Origin: Panonychus citri
Taxonomy: Eukaryota > Arthropoda > Arachnida > Trombidiformes > Tetranychidae
Length of the DNA stretch: 64,000 bases
Reading direction: 5' to 3'
NCBI RefSeq assembly: GCF_014898815.1
Contig: NW_026515416.1
Location: forward strand, 62,001-126,000
Each line of letters opens with the position of its first letter. Position 1 is the first letter of the stretch. A model generated the notes under the pieces. That model saw only the letters and a list, made by a program, of their open reading frames with translations, was not told where the DNA came from and searched no databases. This document shows, piece by piece, positions 40,601-53,880 of this stretch. Position numbers and translations under genes: made by a program.

Positions 40601-43080
40601 TACATTGGACATGAGGCAAGAAATTGTGATCAACAACAAACTAATCAACCCTTTACAATAATGATTAAGTTAATGATGAGAATTTGGTATTTTCTTATTC
40701 TTAATCATCTTAAATTTAATTGCTTCAAGCCACAATAATCAAGGTACACAATTTAATGAATCATCACTTTAAAAGGTGTGACAAACCACGTCTCAGGTTG
40801 ATAATTATGATTACAATCAAAATGATTTTTATTATGATTAAATGGCGATCCAATGTATTAGATTGTTAATTGTTGATTTCTTGAACAATTAATGACCATC
40901 GGATATCATCAGAATCATAATTTATCCCTCATCTTGAGGCTAAGAAATCAATTTAATCAGGGATAACATGATTCACTAAATTGATTAACCTTTAAATTAC
41001 AAATGTGATTAAAATTGTTTCTAATATAACTTGTATTACCTTAATTCAATTGTTATCATAATGATCATGTTAAAATTTAATTATTTCATCAATAATTAAC
41101 AATATATTGAGTGAATATATTAATTATTGTCTGGATTATTAATTTTGCTTAATTGTTCATCATTAAATTTAACAACAGCAATCCAATTAACTTATTAATC
41201 AATTTGTTCAAATTCAACAATTAACCAGTTATTTTTTTTTACCCAGTTGATTGTAAATATTATTACGTTTGGACGTTTGTTTTTTTTACAATTAGTTGAT
41301 TGTGATCAATAGAAACAGTTGAAATTTACAATTCGTGCTCAACAATCAACGTTAATCAGTAACAATCAAAAGTACATTTATTTTCAACCAAATGATTTAC
41401 AAATGGTCAAACAATTGATTAAATAAATTGCTGCTTTTTTCTGTATAAGTGTTAATATTAACCAACAATTTATAAAATATCAAACCAACAATCAGCCAAC
41501 AATTTAACCTGAGCATTGATAAATTGTTTGCAAAAACAATGAAAAAAAAACACCAAAAGTTTTAATATTTTTTTCGTGATACAAGGTTAATACATAAAGT
41601 TAACTAAACTAAATTAACTAAATGATCAAGTTAATCATTTGATTATTTTGTTTTATTACCTTCACAATTTAATGTTGTGTGAATGTTAATTGCTGATGAT
41701 TTGTTTTGATGTGATTACTTTTGATATTACAATCAAATCAGATTTAAGATCAATATTTTAATTGTTGTTGGTGTTATTTTTTTTCTCATACATTTTACCG
41801 GTTAAGTTAATTGTTGTAAACCTTGATTGTTGTAATTGATTATCTTTAGCCTGTCATCACAAGGTTAATTCATGCTGTTGCTTATCATTATTATCATCAA
41901 CAGTTAACTAATCATTGGAAACAGTAATTCAAAAAATCAAAGTTGATTAAGTTAAATAATCAAAATCATTTAATTGTTTACACGAATTTTTCAAAAGGTG
42001 TGACTGTTTAATCAACTTTTAATTGTTATTACTTGATTACTTTTCTATTGAATCAGTTTGCCAATGTAACAAAATGATTACAATTACAATTAAACAATCA
42101 ATCAATCAAATCAATTGATTTAAAACTTTTTTCGTCCTAAAAATTTAATGGAAACAGTTGATTGAACAATTAAATTGTTGTCTAAATTAAATCATAACAT
42201 GAACAATTAACAAGTGGTGGAGGTGGTTGATTTAAATACAACACTGATTCAATTGTAAGGTGGATTTAATAATGATTAGTTTAATTAGCATTTTATTGTA
42301 ACAATTAGCTAATAAAAAATTAGCAATTCAGTAAATACAAAACTTGAAGTAAATTAAATTAAATTAAATTGTGCAAATTTTGAGTTAATAGTGAAAAAAA
42401 AGTTAACTAAACAATTAAATTTAATTTACAATTAATACTGAATATTATTATTAGTTGATTAACAGAATCAGTAAACTTAATCATCTTCGTTTAATTACAA
42501 TTAGTATTTAATTATTTTAAACTTTTTCTAATTGTAAATTCTGATTCTCAACCAAACCCAAACAATTTAATTTGTTTGAATATTTAAATCTACCTTTGGG
42601 TGTGATCATTGATTTCAATTGATAATATTTAACACCTTTAATCATGATTAAGATTAACAATTAAATAATCTATATGATTGCCGTTAATCAATTAATTGTT
42701 AAAATACAACTAAATGTATAAACACATTAAGCCACATTTTGTGTAATATTAGTTAATTATTAAATTGCTTGAGGGTAAAATTTTAATCGATCATCATTTT
42801 AATCATCATCTTCCTATTTATTGATGATAATCATTAATATAACAATGAAACAATTTGTCTTCAATGAGAAATTATCATCATCATAATAATCATTTCTATT
42901 GTGATGATAATTTAGTTGCGTGATCATTATGGTTAATTATCATAATCAATTAACGTAATGAACGCGATGCAAACTAAATGTAATCATTGACACATCGAAT
43001 TTGTATTTTACTTTTTCCTCTCAGAACTTTTTCCATTTGGTTCTCCTCATCTTCCTATATCATCTTCCTGAATTTTTATT

Positions 43081-43108
43081 CATCATCATCATCATCATCA
43101 TCATCATC
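43081..43108. repeat. (CAT)9 microsatellite
   Basis: A CAT run of about 28 bp. Confidence 0.9.
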
Positions 43109-44070
43109 TTAATCACAATCAGCTAATCATTTTGATACATATGAGCAAAAAAAAAGTAATATTAATATTTTTCAATTGAGATGATAAAAGTTGATCTTGT
43201 TGTTTGTAACCTTGATTAATGGTTTTAAATTGTTGCGATGATAAAATTGAAACTTTTATCCTCATCTTCATCTTTACCTATTGTCCTCATCTTTTTTTAC
43301 ATCTTGTAAAGTACCTTGTCATGATGATGATGAAAAGAAAGTAAAGAGAGACTCAATGAAGGTGTAGCCCAGGTCAATGTTCATCATCATTATCATCATG
43401 ATATATTTGTATTTTTAGGGTAAAATTTAATGTTTTTTTTACCCAAGAAATGTGATATTTATATACAAGGTATTCGTGTCTATTGTTGTTGTTGTTGTGG
43501 GAGGAGGAGGAGGAGATGATGATTGTTATGATGATAATGTTGAAAAGTATAACAAGATGATGATGATGATGATGAAAATAATAAGGGATTGATATGATCG
43601 GAAGGAAGAGAATAGTGTTTGTTATCAAGAGAAAGAGAAAAATTTTTTTTTTCTATTTTAAAGTTAAATGTGAACTTTTTTTTCGCTTCGAAAATGTTGA
43701 AATACTTTTATTTGCTTGCGGCTTTTTTATGCTTCTTGTCAGCTGATGATGATGATGATGATTCTGTAGATTAATCTGTGTTTATGATGGATCGTGATAG
43801 TAAAGTCAATCGGTAGAATCATTATCAAAATATTATGTTCTAAAAATCGAATTAAACTTGGATAATATTTTAGTTCTCACTTTAAAATGAAAATCATTTA
43901 AATGGCTCATAAATCTCGGGAGTGTTTTGTCATGAGCGTTTTATGATGATGATTATTATCATTTGTATGAATGAAGAGGAGTTGATAGTGGATGGAAGAT
44001 GCAGTCCAAGTGATGAAAGAAAGAGAAAATAAATTCGAAAAAAGTGAATGTAACTTGAAAAAAGAACTTT

Positions 44071-44074
<4 letters not shown>

Positions 44075-44103
<29 letters not shown>
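44075..44103. repeat. (TC)14 microsatellite
   Basis: A TC tract of 29 bp. Confidence 0.92.
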
Positions 44104-44107
<4 letters not shown>

Positions 44108-45425
44108 ACTTTACAATTAGATCATTTTCTCATCTTTCTCATCATCACTTGTCTCTTTTCCTCTTTAATAATCATCATCTTCTCATTCTTATCTTCCTTA
44201 AGTCTCTCACGGTATCTCTATGTGATATTGATATAATAATTTTCACTGTTGATGATCAATCATCAAAGTAGCAAATGATAAGAAAAAAAAGAAAAAGTTT
44301 ACAAAGAGAAATGTCTCATTTCAAATTTGGCGGTCAAAAAATTCGAAACTTTTTTTTTCTTCTTTTTGTTAGAATCTTTTTTATGCTTTTAATTAGAACG
44401 CATTTTAAATGAAGTAAATTCAATTAATTAAAATCTCTGATTGCTAGTCTTCTAACATTTTCCTTATCCCTGCATTTAACTCTCAGTTGAAGGTTGAAGT
44501 GAAAACGATCTGCTGTATGTCCATCAATGAGAAATTGATGTTACCTTTACTTTTTTTCATTATCTTCATCTTCCTTGTCTTCTGCTTCTTTTTGGGTCTA
44601 AAAACGTTTTTTTTACACAAAAAGAAACAAGGTAAATGAAATTAATAGGTAAGATAATGTTATGGCAGCTGATTTGTAAGTAACGATGTAAGATATTTCA
44701 CCAATGCCCTGAGGGAAAATGTGAACACAAAAAAAGAGGCAAGCGAAAGGCCTTCAATTCATTTATCTCTCTCTCTCTCTCTTTTATCCTCCCTCTCTCT
44801 TCCTTATTTTTCTTCTCTTACCTTTCATCATCATTCTCTTACATATCATAGTTATCATCATTTTCTTCCTTTATCATTTACCTGTCTTTCTGATGATCGA
44901 GATGCTGAAGAAGAAAAAAAAACTTTTTTCTCTTCAATTTTCTTTGTCATTCTCATCTTCATTATTATTATCATTGTGTCACCATGTACACATACAGGAA
45001 GTACATTCATACATGTGTATCTTCACAAACATAACGGTCATATAAGCAATTAGCTAAACACTGAGAGTAAATTGTTGATACAATTGATTAGGTCAATCAA
45101 TCAATAACTTAACCATATGAATACAGAATAAAATTGATTCAATTTTTCGACTCTGCTTCTTATTGAGAACAGAAGCAAAAACAAATAATAACAAAGAAAG
45201 AAAGAAAGAAAAAGAGAAAAGAAAGACCAATATTGAAAGGGTGGAGTAAAGAAGGGGCTTAATGGGGTGTAAGGTTGTTGACCCAGTGGGAAGTCAATAG
45301 ATTGATAATATTACATGAATTAATAGTAGACCTTGAATCTGATGAATACTGATGATGATGAGGATGGAAAAGTGTTAAAGTGAAACGTTTAGCTTGTTTA
45401 TTGATAGAAGAGGAAAACAAGGATG

Positions 45426-45428
<3 letters not shown>

Positions 45429-45487
<59 letters not shown>
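45429..45487. repeat. (AG)29 microsatellite
   Basis: A 59-bp AG tract upstream of dachshund. Confidence 0.95.
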
Positions 45488-45492
<5 letters not shown>

Positions 45493-46762
45493 TCAGGTAG
45501 AGAGATGAAGATGATCAAGGAGGAGAGGGAGTTACAAGTGTGTTATTATTACCAATGATACGTTGTGGATGAGATACTTTGAAAAAAAGGTATAATTAAG
45601 GTTGGGTCTTTGTTACAACAATTAAATAACTTGTCAAAACTAAATGTATTACACTTTTCATGGTTACCTTTGTTTTCATATAAAAGACACACAGATATAT
45701 GTATACCTGTAAAAGTAAGAGAAAAAGAAAGGGAGAAACTTTATAATAATAATAATAATCTTTTAATACCTTTGGCCAGGTAACAAGAAACAGGAAAATT
45801 GAGTAAAAAATACTAATATTATTAAATGATAATGATGAAGATAAAGTAAATAGTAAGAGGCCTTGGAAACTCGGGTTGGGCCTTTTTTTTGAGTTACTTT
45901 TTCAATCTCATCTTTTTTTGGAGTAAAAAAGTATATTATTATTATCATTATATATCATTTATTGTATCAGAAATTTTCATCTTCATCCAGAAATTAATCT
46001 TTCCTCTCTATCCCCAAATATGATTATAATTGTTGGTTTTCATAAGGTGATTATTATCAACAAATCATTTGATTGTTGATACATTTAGCGCCTTTCGATT
46101 CAATTTTGAATTTTCCGCTTCTTTAATTGATTTTATTCTCATTTGTTTACATTCTGTTGCTTAAATTATCCAAAGTTTGGTTTATCCGGCGTAGACTAGT
46201 GATTAGGATTAAGATTTCTGGTTTGTTAAGATTAAATTGATTACATCTTTGGGTTCAACTGATCTTTTGTTTTCTTTTCCTCTGTTCTAATGATGTTGTT
46301 GCTTGAACAGCAAAAAACAAATCAAAATCAAACCTTTTGATGATGATAAATCTAGTGCTAGATTAGCAATAAATTAATCATCATCAGCAATTTGATTTAA
46401 TCAAAACGATCCTCTAAATTAATGGATATTCAAATTTAATCACCAAATCAATGAACAGAAATTGATTTTTTTTTGTAATGAGATCAATCTGAACTTGTTA
46501 ACTAAGAAAAGTATCGAAATTTAGTATCCAATTGTTTGATAGTATCTAGTCATTATTAAGTAGGAATTGAAGTAATTAACTTTATAATCCAATAATTTTT
46601 AAGAAATTAGAACAATTTTTTAATCATTTAACTTGCAACCTTATGATTATCACCAAAGATGTTGATAATAATGATAATTATCTTGATGATGATTTTAAAT
46701 GTTAATTGGTTAATCCGACTAGTTGATTGTTTTTAATTTTTCTGCCTCTTATATTTTTCTAG

Positions 46763-46765
<3 letters not shown>

Positions 46766-46804
<39 letters not shown>
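46766..46804. repeat. (AG)19 microsatellite
   Basis: A 39-bp AG tract. Confidence 0.94.
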
Positions 46805-46807
<3 letters not shown>

Positions 46808-48672
46808 TGTCTTCATCAAATGTCACCCATTCAACAGCATCCTGAGCACGTACTTGACTCTCTCCTATGACTCCCTTGTTCATAATCATCATCTTCATCC
46901 ATCCATTTATCCTCCCACCCTCATCCAAACCTAAACTCCTCCTTTACCCTCCTCGTAAACTCATTTGTATTTAAATGAGTGTAAATATAAATTTAATTGC
47001 CTTTGTAATTATTATTACAATTAAACTGCTGTAAAAAGCTGTTCTTTCATTATCTGTGTCTTTAATTATTATGATTATCATGAAACATTCACACATAGAA
47101 ACCAGAGTATCCGAAACGGTTGATGAAAAGTTATTCTGATCATTTTGTTGCTAATTCGCCATCGTTTCTAATTAATCTTTCTAATTGTCTCAACTGAGAA
47201 GATGATGAAGATGAAGATGAAGATAGAAGCAAGATAGAGTGAGCAAGTGAGCTGTAGAAAGAAAGAAAAAGTGAGTGAGAGGATGGAGAAGGAGGTGGAA
47301 AAGATGATGATCGTTACACAAATTTGCGAAATAAGAAAACACGAAAATATCTTTTCCATCTTATTCCAAGGGAGGTCATAGGTCGTTTTTTTATCTTCAT
47401 CACTCGGAGAGTAATTAAGAATATCTTTAAGAAGTCAAGGAGGAGGAAAATGATGATGAAGATAAAGATGAAGATGATTAAAGGTAAACTGAAACCGGAA
47501 CAGTTGAAATGTTTACTATCTGTTGTATTGTTGTTAACAGGATATCCAATTACATTGCCCATTGGTCAGACACTTTTTGTTTTTTCTGCACAATGAATGA
47601 TGTCCACTATGAAATTAAATAAGATGATGGGAGTTACCATGTAAGTTTTATCCCTTACATCATCCCTATCATAATCATCATCATCATCATCATCATGAAC
47701 ATCATCAATTCCTTAATCTTATTTTACCTGAAGAAGGAGGTTGCATTTGTTGCATCACCATTAACACCACCCACAGTAATAAACGTTTGTTATATTATAA
47801 TAATTAAACAATTGAATCGAAACGTTTTTCTTTCTAAATCAAGTTAATTTAAAACTTTAAAAGCACAATCTTAATCATGTTGTTAATTAGAAAATTTTCA
47901 TCATCATCATCAATATATTTTGTGTCTAATATGGTTTTTAATTTGATGTTGCTGTTAACTAATCATAATAATAACAACCTTTAATTTTTACTCAATAATA
48001 AAGTCTGTTAGCCTGAGGGTTAATGATGATGATGATAAGAAAGTAAGATTTGAGTGAAAAAAGAAAGAAAAAGTTGATTTGATTTGTTAAAAAAGTTAAT
48101 CATTGATTTAAGTTTAATTATCATCATCAGTTGTTGTTGTTGTTTTTACCTGTGTATATGTCCAAAAGGTGGGACGGCTTAAAAGGTAATCTCAAATTAC
48201 AATTAAAAATAATTGATGAAAGCAATTTGATCCAGTGAACAGGGAATCAGAAATTAACAAAGGGCGTTGGTTTTGTCTTCAGGTAAACTCATCATAATCA
48301 GAGATTCATCATGAAATTTATAATCAACATGATAATTGTATTAAGTTTAACAATGGAAAATCAATTGTAATGAGAAAACAAAAAATGTAAATGAAAACAT
48401 GAGAAATCAATCAATGGAAATCATGATTTACCATTAGAACAATTGAAATTCCCTTCCCCCCATTGAGAACAATCAATTTTTATAGTAATACAATTAACTA
48501 ATTGTAAGCATTTCAATTGTATGATTTTCTTACAGATTCAATTGTACAATAGGAAAATTAAATAAACAGTTAATTATATGTTACCTTGATACCTTGAGCC
48601 CACCTTGAAATGTTAAGGTCAACCAATCATATTTATTATTATCATTACATTTCAATGATCATAATAATAACC

Positions 48673-48702
48673 GATGATGATGATGATGATGATGATGATG
48701 AT
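48673..48702. repeat. (GAT)10 microsatellite
   Basis: A perfect GAT run of about 30 bp. Confidence 0.93.
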
Positions 48703-49183
48703 AAATGTATTACCTTTCTATATTTATGTAATAAAGATGATGATGATAATGATAATATCATTATGATGATGATTTCTGGTTATTCTTGTATTAATGATAT
48801 CAAATGAATTGGAATGATGAGTTTTTCATCTTCATCTTTCTCATCATTTATATAAACTCCTCCTTTCTCCTTCCTTTCACATGAGTTTTTAATCATCATC
48901 ATTTTTATCATCATTCCTCACGTGATAATGCCCTCTAGTCTCTTTCTCTTCTTCATTTCTACCTGGGTTTTTGAGCTCACTAATGGTTATTATTATGTCA
49001 AAAAGGTAATTTCATCCTATAGCTAAATTGAATTCATGTTATCAATTCATTTTCATATGATTACCTTTTTATTTATTAGTTATTATTATTATCATGACTC
49101 TGTGAGACCCTGCCCTTGATTAAGTTCAATCAATATGAACAATCAACTGTCTCCATTATTATTATTATAATCATCATCTTCAT

Positions 49184-49186
<3 letters not shown>

Positions 49187-49221
<35 letters not shown>
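49187..49221. repeat. (CT)17 microsatellite
   Basis: A CT tract of about 35 bp and the last long dinucleotide tract before the gene cluster starting near 51.8 kb. Confidence 0.94.
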
Positions 49222-49224
<3 letters not shown>

Positions 49225-51832
49225 CACTAATTCACTCTAATATTATTATCCCTGGATGATTAGTATTAGGAAGAAATTAAAATATATAATTTATGAAATG
49301 TAATTAGAAATTCTTTGTAGAAAGAGAAAAGAGAGAGAGAAAAATGATGATAAAGATGATAAAATGTAATCAAATTGATCGACATTCATCTTAACATCAA
49401 TTTCATCCTCATCTTTATCTTCTTTATCCATCTTATCATCTTCATCTTCATCTTAATTTAAGAATCTCAATCAAATCTTCAATTCGATTAAAAAAAATTT
49501 TTCTTCTTCATCAAGTTTAAGGTCAATTATCAAGATAAGAAGAAGACTTTTTCTGTATTACATCTTCATCTTTTCATCATCATGAAGATTCTCACTCTTA
49601 CTATTGATCAGAATTTATATTCATTAATAAGTTTCTCTTTTAAAGAATTGATGAATCAAATATTAATCAATCGACTATGGAAATGTATCATTGTACTGAT
49701 AAAACGGTTCTGAATGACCAAAAATCGTGTTCAGTTGATCATTTGAAATTAAATTGTTTCGTTAATTTTTCATTTTCTGTATCTTTCCATTCAAACTAGG
49801 TTATTATACTATCAATTTAACTCAATCATTATGATAGTTTATCATGATAATGATGATGAGGGATGATAAGTTACAGAAAAACATAATGCACATTGTTACC
49901 TTATTATCATCAATGATTACAAATCTAAATTGTTACAATTACAATGAAGTTAGAATAAAGGTAAAGATGATTATGATGATAAGTGAAGATGAGTTTTGAT
50001 TAGAACGTGAATATTTTTGTCAGCTGATGATCCTTTTTTCATCATCATCAATGGTTGTGAATAAACTTCTGTCAATCTTGAAGATGATGATGAGGTATAT
50101 ATGGATATCCATATGATGATATTTGTATATTTGCAAAATGTTTTGACTCTTTATTGTTGTTGACGACTGTCAGTTGTTACTATTATTTAGCGTAGTAAAT
50201 TATGAAGATGATGGAGGATAAAGATGAAAGAGATGATGATGATAAAGAAAGGAAAAAGAAAGAGGAAGATAACATTTATTCACGATTTTTGGTTGAAAAA
50301 AACGTGATTTCTGTTAAAAAAAATACGATAATGATAATAACTTTTAAAGATGATGCTTAAAGCTCACCATCCTCATCATTTTTTCAAGCATCTTGTTCAT
50401 CATCATTTTGATTTCGTTGGCAAATTGCTTGATTAACTAATTTGATTGCTTGTTGTTGTTGCTGTTGTAATACAACCTATGATATACTAATTGCAATTGA
50501 TTCCATTGATTGATTGAAATTAAAACGTTGCGATTGCAATTAAAATGCTAAGCAGGAGGTCATTTGGTCAGCGTTTATTTTAATCAACAATTAACTAACA
50601 ATTATAATCATAATAATCTATAATCATTTCATTAACTAATCAATATTTTGTTACTTTCACTTTTTTTCCTCCAACCAAATTGTGATTTAGGAAGATTATC
50701 TTTTGTTAATTGTAAACAATTAACGTTTTAATCATGAGAACATTGAAATCACTTGTATCTGGTTTATTTCAGTCAACTTTTTTTGCCTCTTCTTGTTAAC
50801 TTAATTGTGATTAATTAATGATTAAGTTGGTGTTGATTTTTGTTATTTTTGTTCATTGGAATCAATAATTTTTTTTACTTTCACCAAATTAGGATAATTA
50901 ATTGCTTGGTATATATTTATTATAATACCAGTGAATATATCTAACCAAGATCAAGTTAATCACCGGTATTGTTTAATTAAATGTTATATTCACTTAAATA
51001 GGAAAATTGAATTGATTAATTGTAATAACAATCAACTAACAATGAAAAAATTTTCTTTAGTCACCTTATTTGACATAAATAAATACAATCAACTGATTTG
51101 TGATAACTGTTAATTTGATTAGCATGATTAAAGGTTAATCAAAAAACAGAGGAGATTGAGTTTAATCATTAATATCAATTACTATTAATATGAATTAAGT
51201 TCCTACACTATGATATTATTGTTTGCTTGGCCATTCTCAAGATCATTGGTCATTTATTGATAATATTGAATAATCAAGATTAATAAGAATCATTTTATCA
51301 CATTTTAGATCAGGATAGTAGGTGAGGAATTGGAATGAAATCACAATGAGAAAGTTATTCATATTATATTTATTATGAAATACCAATTGACCAATGGTCA
51401 ACATACTAGTCTATATACTCATAATTTAATTTACCCTTTTGTAACTTTTGTAAATTTTATTAAAACTTGATGGTTATAAGCAACTTGGTTATTAACCAGT
51501 TTATGAAATGGATCCAAAAATTTAATAATCTAGTCTTTACAATTGATCAGCAATTAACTTATTGTTGATAATTAATTGTTAAACATCTCAAATTGAGCTC
51601 GAGTCGCCATCTACAGGTGCGCTTTTAAACCAAAAAAAGTTTTATCCCCTGCAAGCAAAATATTAAGTCATTGGCGCTAAAGTGCAAATAAATTAAGAGA
51701 GGTAAAAATAATTATTAGATTATCTATTTGATTCATGTAATTGATTACCACGTTAATTAAAGATTGACATAATTTTCAACCGAATAGTACAATTGATTTA
51801 ATCCTTTAATTAGGAGTATTCGAATAACCATT

Positions 51833-52224
51833 TTACATGAAATGATTAAGTATTTGTGTAATGACTGAATAATTTTGTAAATTATTAACATGAGTTAATG
51901 AGTTGATAGCATCAGAACATTTTTTTATATCGAAATTGTAAGCAATATAATGCAAGACATTACAAATTCTGTAAGATAGTGAAAACGGGCGGTAATCATT
52001 ACGGAAAGACGCGATAGCTTTATCAGTACGATTAACGATAGCGAGCGCGAAATTTGTTGTACCAACTATAGTTTTATTTGCGATTGCATTGAGACAGTCG
52101 AGGAACGATTTAGCTTCCATAAGAAATACAAAAAGTGGATCTTGTGGTTTTGGTAGTATAAATTCTCGATAATATCTTGCAGTCTCCGAGTTATCATCAG
52201 GTGAAAAAGTAGGTAATTTTGAAC
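51833..52224 (-). CDS. unrecognised protein, duplicated last exon, copy A
   Basis: The acceptor TATAATCAG is followed by 392 nt, entered in phase 1, encoding about 130 residues to a stop at 51,833-51,835. It is a paralog of the exon at 52,760-53,148. Both start GS, share a Y-R-E and a P-x-D-P segment, then K(S/M)FLD with NAIANKTIVG/NVIVNKTKPA, and diverge after that. The DNA before the acceptor is also alike in both copies. No signal-peptide exon lies between this copy and copy B, so it may be an alternative last exon of the gene whose exon 1 is at 53,429-53,524, or a decayed duplicate. No known family recognised. The predicted chain is mostly helical-looking, with three cysteines. Confidence 0.5.
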
Positions 52225-52759
52225 CTGATTATAAATATACAGTCAAATTAGAATAAATTAGTCTAAACTTTAGACTCGAACGGAACAAAAAAGTTTCTTC
52301 TAAATCATTCATATCTTTGTATTGAAAATAAATATCTATTGTTTTCGGTTAAAAGGTTCGTCTAATTACAGGGTGATTTGACTGGACCCTTCAGCCTTTA
52401 AATTCTAATAACTTTTTTATAGCAATTTATCCAGTTTTTTCTTTCATAGATAAATATTAATCAACATTTAGAAAATAATTAAGGTCACTTAAATCAATGA
52501 AATTTATAAATGTGCTATTGTTACAGGGTCTTTTCTCATAACCTAAAACTGACTGATTAAACAGTAAAATCTTTGAAGATAATTTTAATCAATAGGTGAA
52601 CCAACTAAGTGTTATCAGTGATGATAAAGATTATTAATTAATTTTGGTCAATAGCTGCGAGAATGATTAAAAAATCATTCTAAACTCATTTTTCACGATT
52701 GTATAACCACTTTCTATGAAATGATTCAGTATTGTCATTAATACAAGGTTTCAAGTATT
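52225..52759. other. spacer between the two duplicated last exons
   Basis: The part next to copy A (to about 52,370) resembles the intron in front of copy B at about 53,149-53,280, so the duplication includes the end of the intron. The rest shows no coding signal. Confidence 0.6.
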
Positions 52760-53148
52760 TTATTCATCATCAATATCCCTACGAATTTCGTAAAATGAGT
52801 CGACTAATTCTGAACAGTCTTCTCTAAGTTTCTGAAGATAATTATAGTCCATATCTTCACCATCACTAGCCAATAATTGACAAACGCTATACGGCAATAG
52901 CGTGGTATTTTCAGAAAAAAGGGTCTCGAAGACTCTATCAGGATCATTTTGGATAACGTTAGTAAGACGGGTTGCTGCAGGTTTAGTTTTATTTACGATT
53001 ACATTTACACCATCAAGGAACATTTTAGCTTTCCTAAGAAGAATATAACTCGGATCTTCTGGTTTTCTAGATCTAGGATTATATTTTTCACGATATTCTG
53101 CCTCATCAGCACTCGAGGGTCTATAGGGTGCCGGACCCAAGCCAGAAC
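52760..53148 (-). CDS. unrecognised probably secreted protein, last exon, copy B
   Basis: After the acceptor TATAATCAAG, 389 nt entered in phase 1 encode about 129 residues: GSGLGPAPYRPSSADEAEYR, a basic RSRKPEDPSY part, KAKMFLDGVNVIVNKTKP, and an acidic C-terminus ending FYEIRRDIDDE. It joins in phase with the exon ending at 53,429 only through the frame reading DAYQYQQG, not through the signal-peptide frame. No known family recognised. It is tandem with copy A about 540 bp away on the same strand. Confidence 0.55.
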
Positions 53149-53428
53149 CTTGATTATAAATATACAGTTAAATTAGAATGAATTAGTCTCAAGGATCAAA
53201 AAGTTTTTCTAAATGTCAATTCATATCTTTGTATTGAAAATAAATATCTATTGTTTTCGGTTAAAAGTTTCCTCTAATTATTAATACTAGAGACAAGTGA
53301 AAATTTGTTTTTCATTTTACAATAATGTAATATTTAAATTATTTGGATAATGAATTCATTTTGAGAAGAAACTTTTTTTCGAGTAGGATCTTGAGTATTT
53401 CTTGATCCTGAACCATCTAAACACTTAC
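53149..53428 (-). other. intron between signal-peptide exon and last exon B (280 bp)
   Basis: Donor GTAAGT at 53,427-53,428 side and acceptor AAG before 53,148. The sequence near the acceptor recurs in front of copy A. Confidence 0.6.
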
Positions 53429-53524
53429 CTTGCTGATATTGGTATGCGTCAGTTTTCCAATCCCCATGGAAATAGTTACAATCACCACGGTAAAGATGAA
53501 ACTTGAAAATTGGAAGACTTCCAT
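53429..53524 (-). CDS. signal-peptide exon of the 53-kb secreted gene (frame problem)
   Basis: ATG at 53,522-53,524 opens MEVFQFSSFIFTVVIVTISM, a clear hydrophobic signal peptide nearly identical to that of the gene at 58,749-59,195. The exon ends AGCAAG|GTAAGT after 32 codons in phase 0. Both candidate last exons need phase 1. A second frame through the same DNA (DWKTDAYQYQQG) does fit phase 1 but is not the signal-peptide frame. Either a one-base change has broken the gene, the base call is wrong, or a weaker acceptor within the last exon is used (for instance before AEYREKYN). It could therefore be a recent pseudogene. Confidence 0.55.
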
Positions 53525-53880
53525 TATTGTCAGGTTTTCTTTCACTGAATTGCAATTAAACACAAAGATAACAATTTACTAGAGATGAAAACGAATTGAA
53601 CTGATAGTTTAACGTTTGAAAGCTCACCTTTTATGCTCAAAAATTCTGGTGAATGATTAAATATTCATCATGAATTGAGGGAATTTTATCAAACTAATCA
53701 AGTTAATTGTTAAACAAATCCATCAGATGATTATTGATTATTTGTTCAAATGTTTCAATAACTGATTAAAAAGAGGCCATATAATCAACTTGGGTTAATT
53801 GTTTTCAGTTAATTTCTTGGTAAAATTCAACTAGATAGTTGATCCAGTTTGTTTGATTTTAGTGAGTCAGTAATGAATTT
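53525..53880 (-). promoter_or_regulatory. 5' flank shared with the gene at 58.7-59.2 kb
   Basis: About 350 bp immediately upstream of the signal peptide aligns by eye with 59,196-59,660. Shared landmarks are ACAATTTACTAGAGATGA, TTTGAAAGCTCACCTTTTA and TTTTAGTG(A/C)GTCAG. The alignment ends at the GTCAG landmark. It probably contains the promoter and 5' untranslated region, copied together with the signal peptide. Confidence 0.55.

Larger units (their letters stand above)
37623..51832. other. 14-kb gene-free region upstream of dachshund
   Basis: No coding exon is supported on either strand. The first few hundred bases before the dachshund start are purine- and pyrimidine-rich and may be 5' untranslated or promoter sequence. 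The rest repeats the texture of the introns: (GAT)n/(ATC)n, (GA)n/(CT)n (listed tracts), and dense ACAATTAA-type words. Candidate spurious frames at 44,721, 47,324 and 50,931 have no family resemblance. From about 50.3 kb the long simple-repeat tracts cease. A long gene-free flank beside a developmental regulator is consistent with a cis-regulatory landscape (inference). Confidence 0.65.

Noticed and set aside
44721..45053. 110-codon plus-strand frame
   Set aside because: A Ser-Leu/His-rich translation of (CT)n and (ATC)n repeats.
47324..47596. 90-codon plus-strand frame and an overlapping minus-strand frame
   Set aside because: Both are open at once in AT- and purine-rich DNA; the residues are mostly K, M, I, R without motif.
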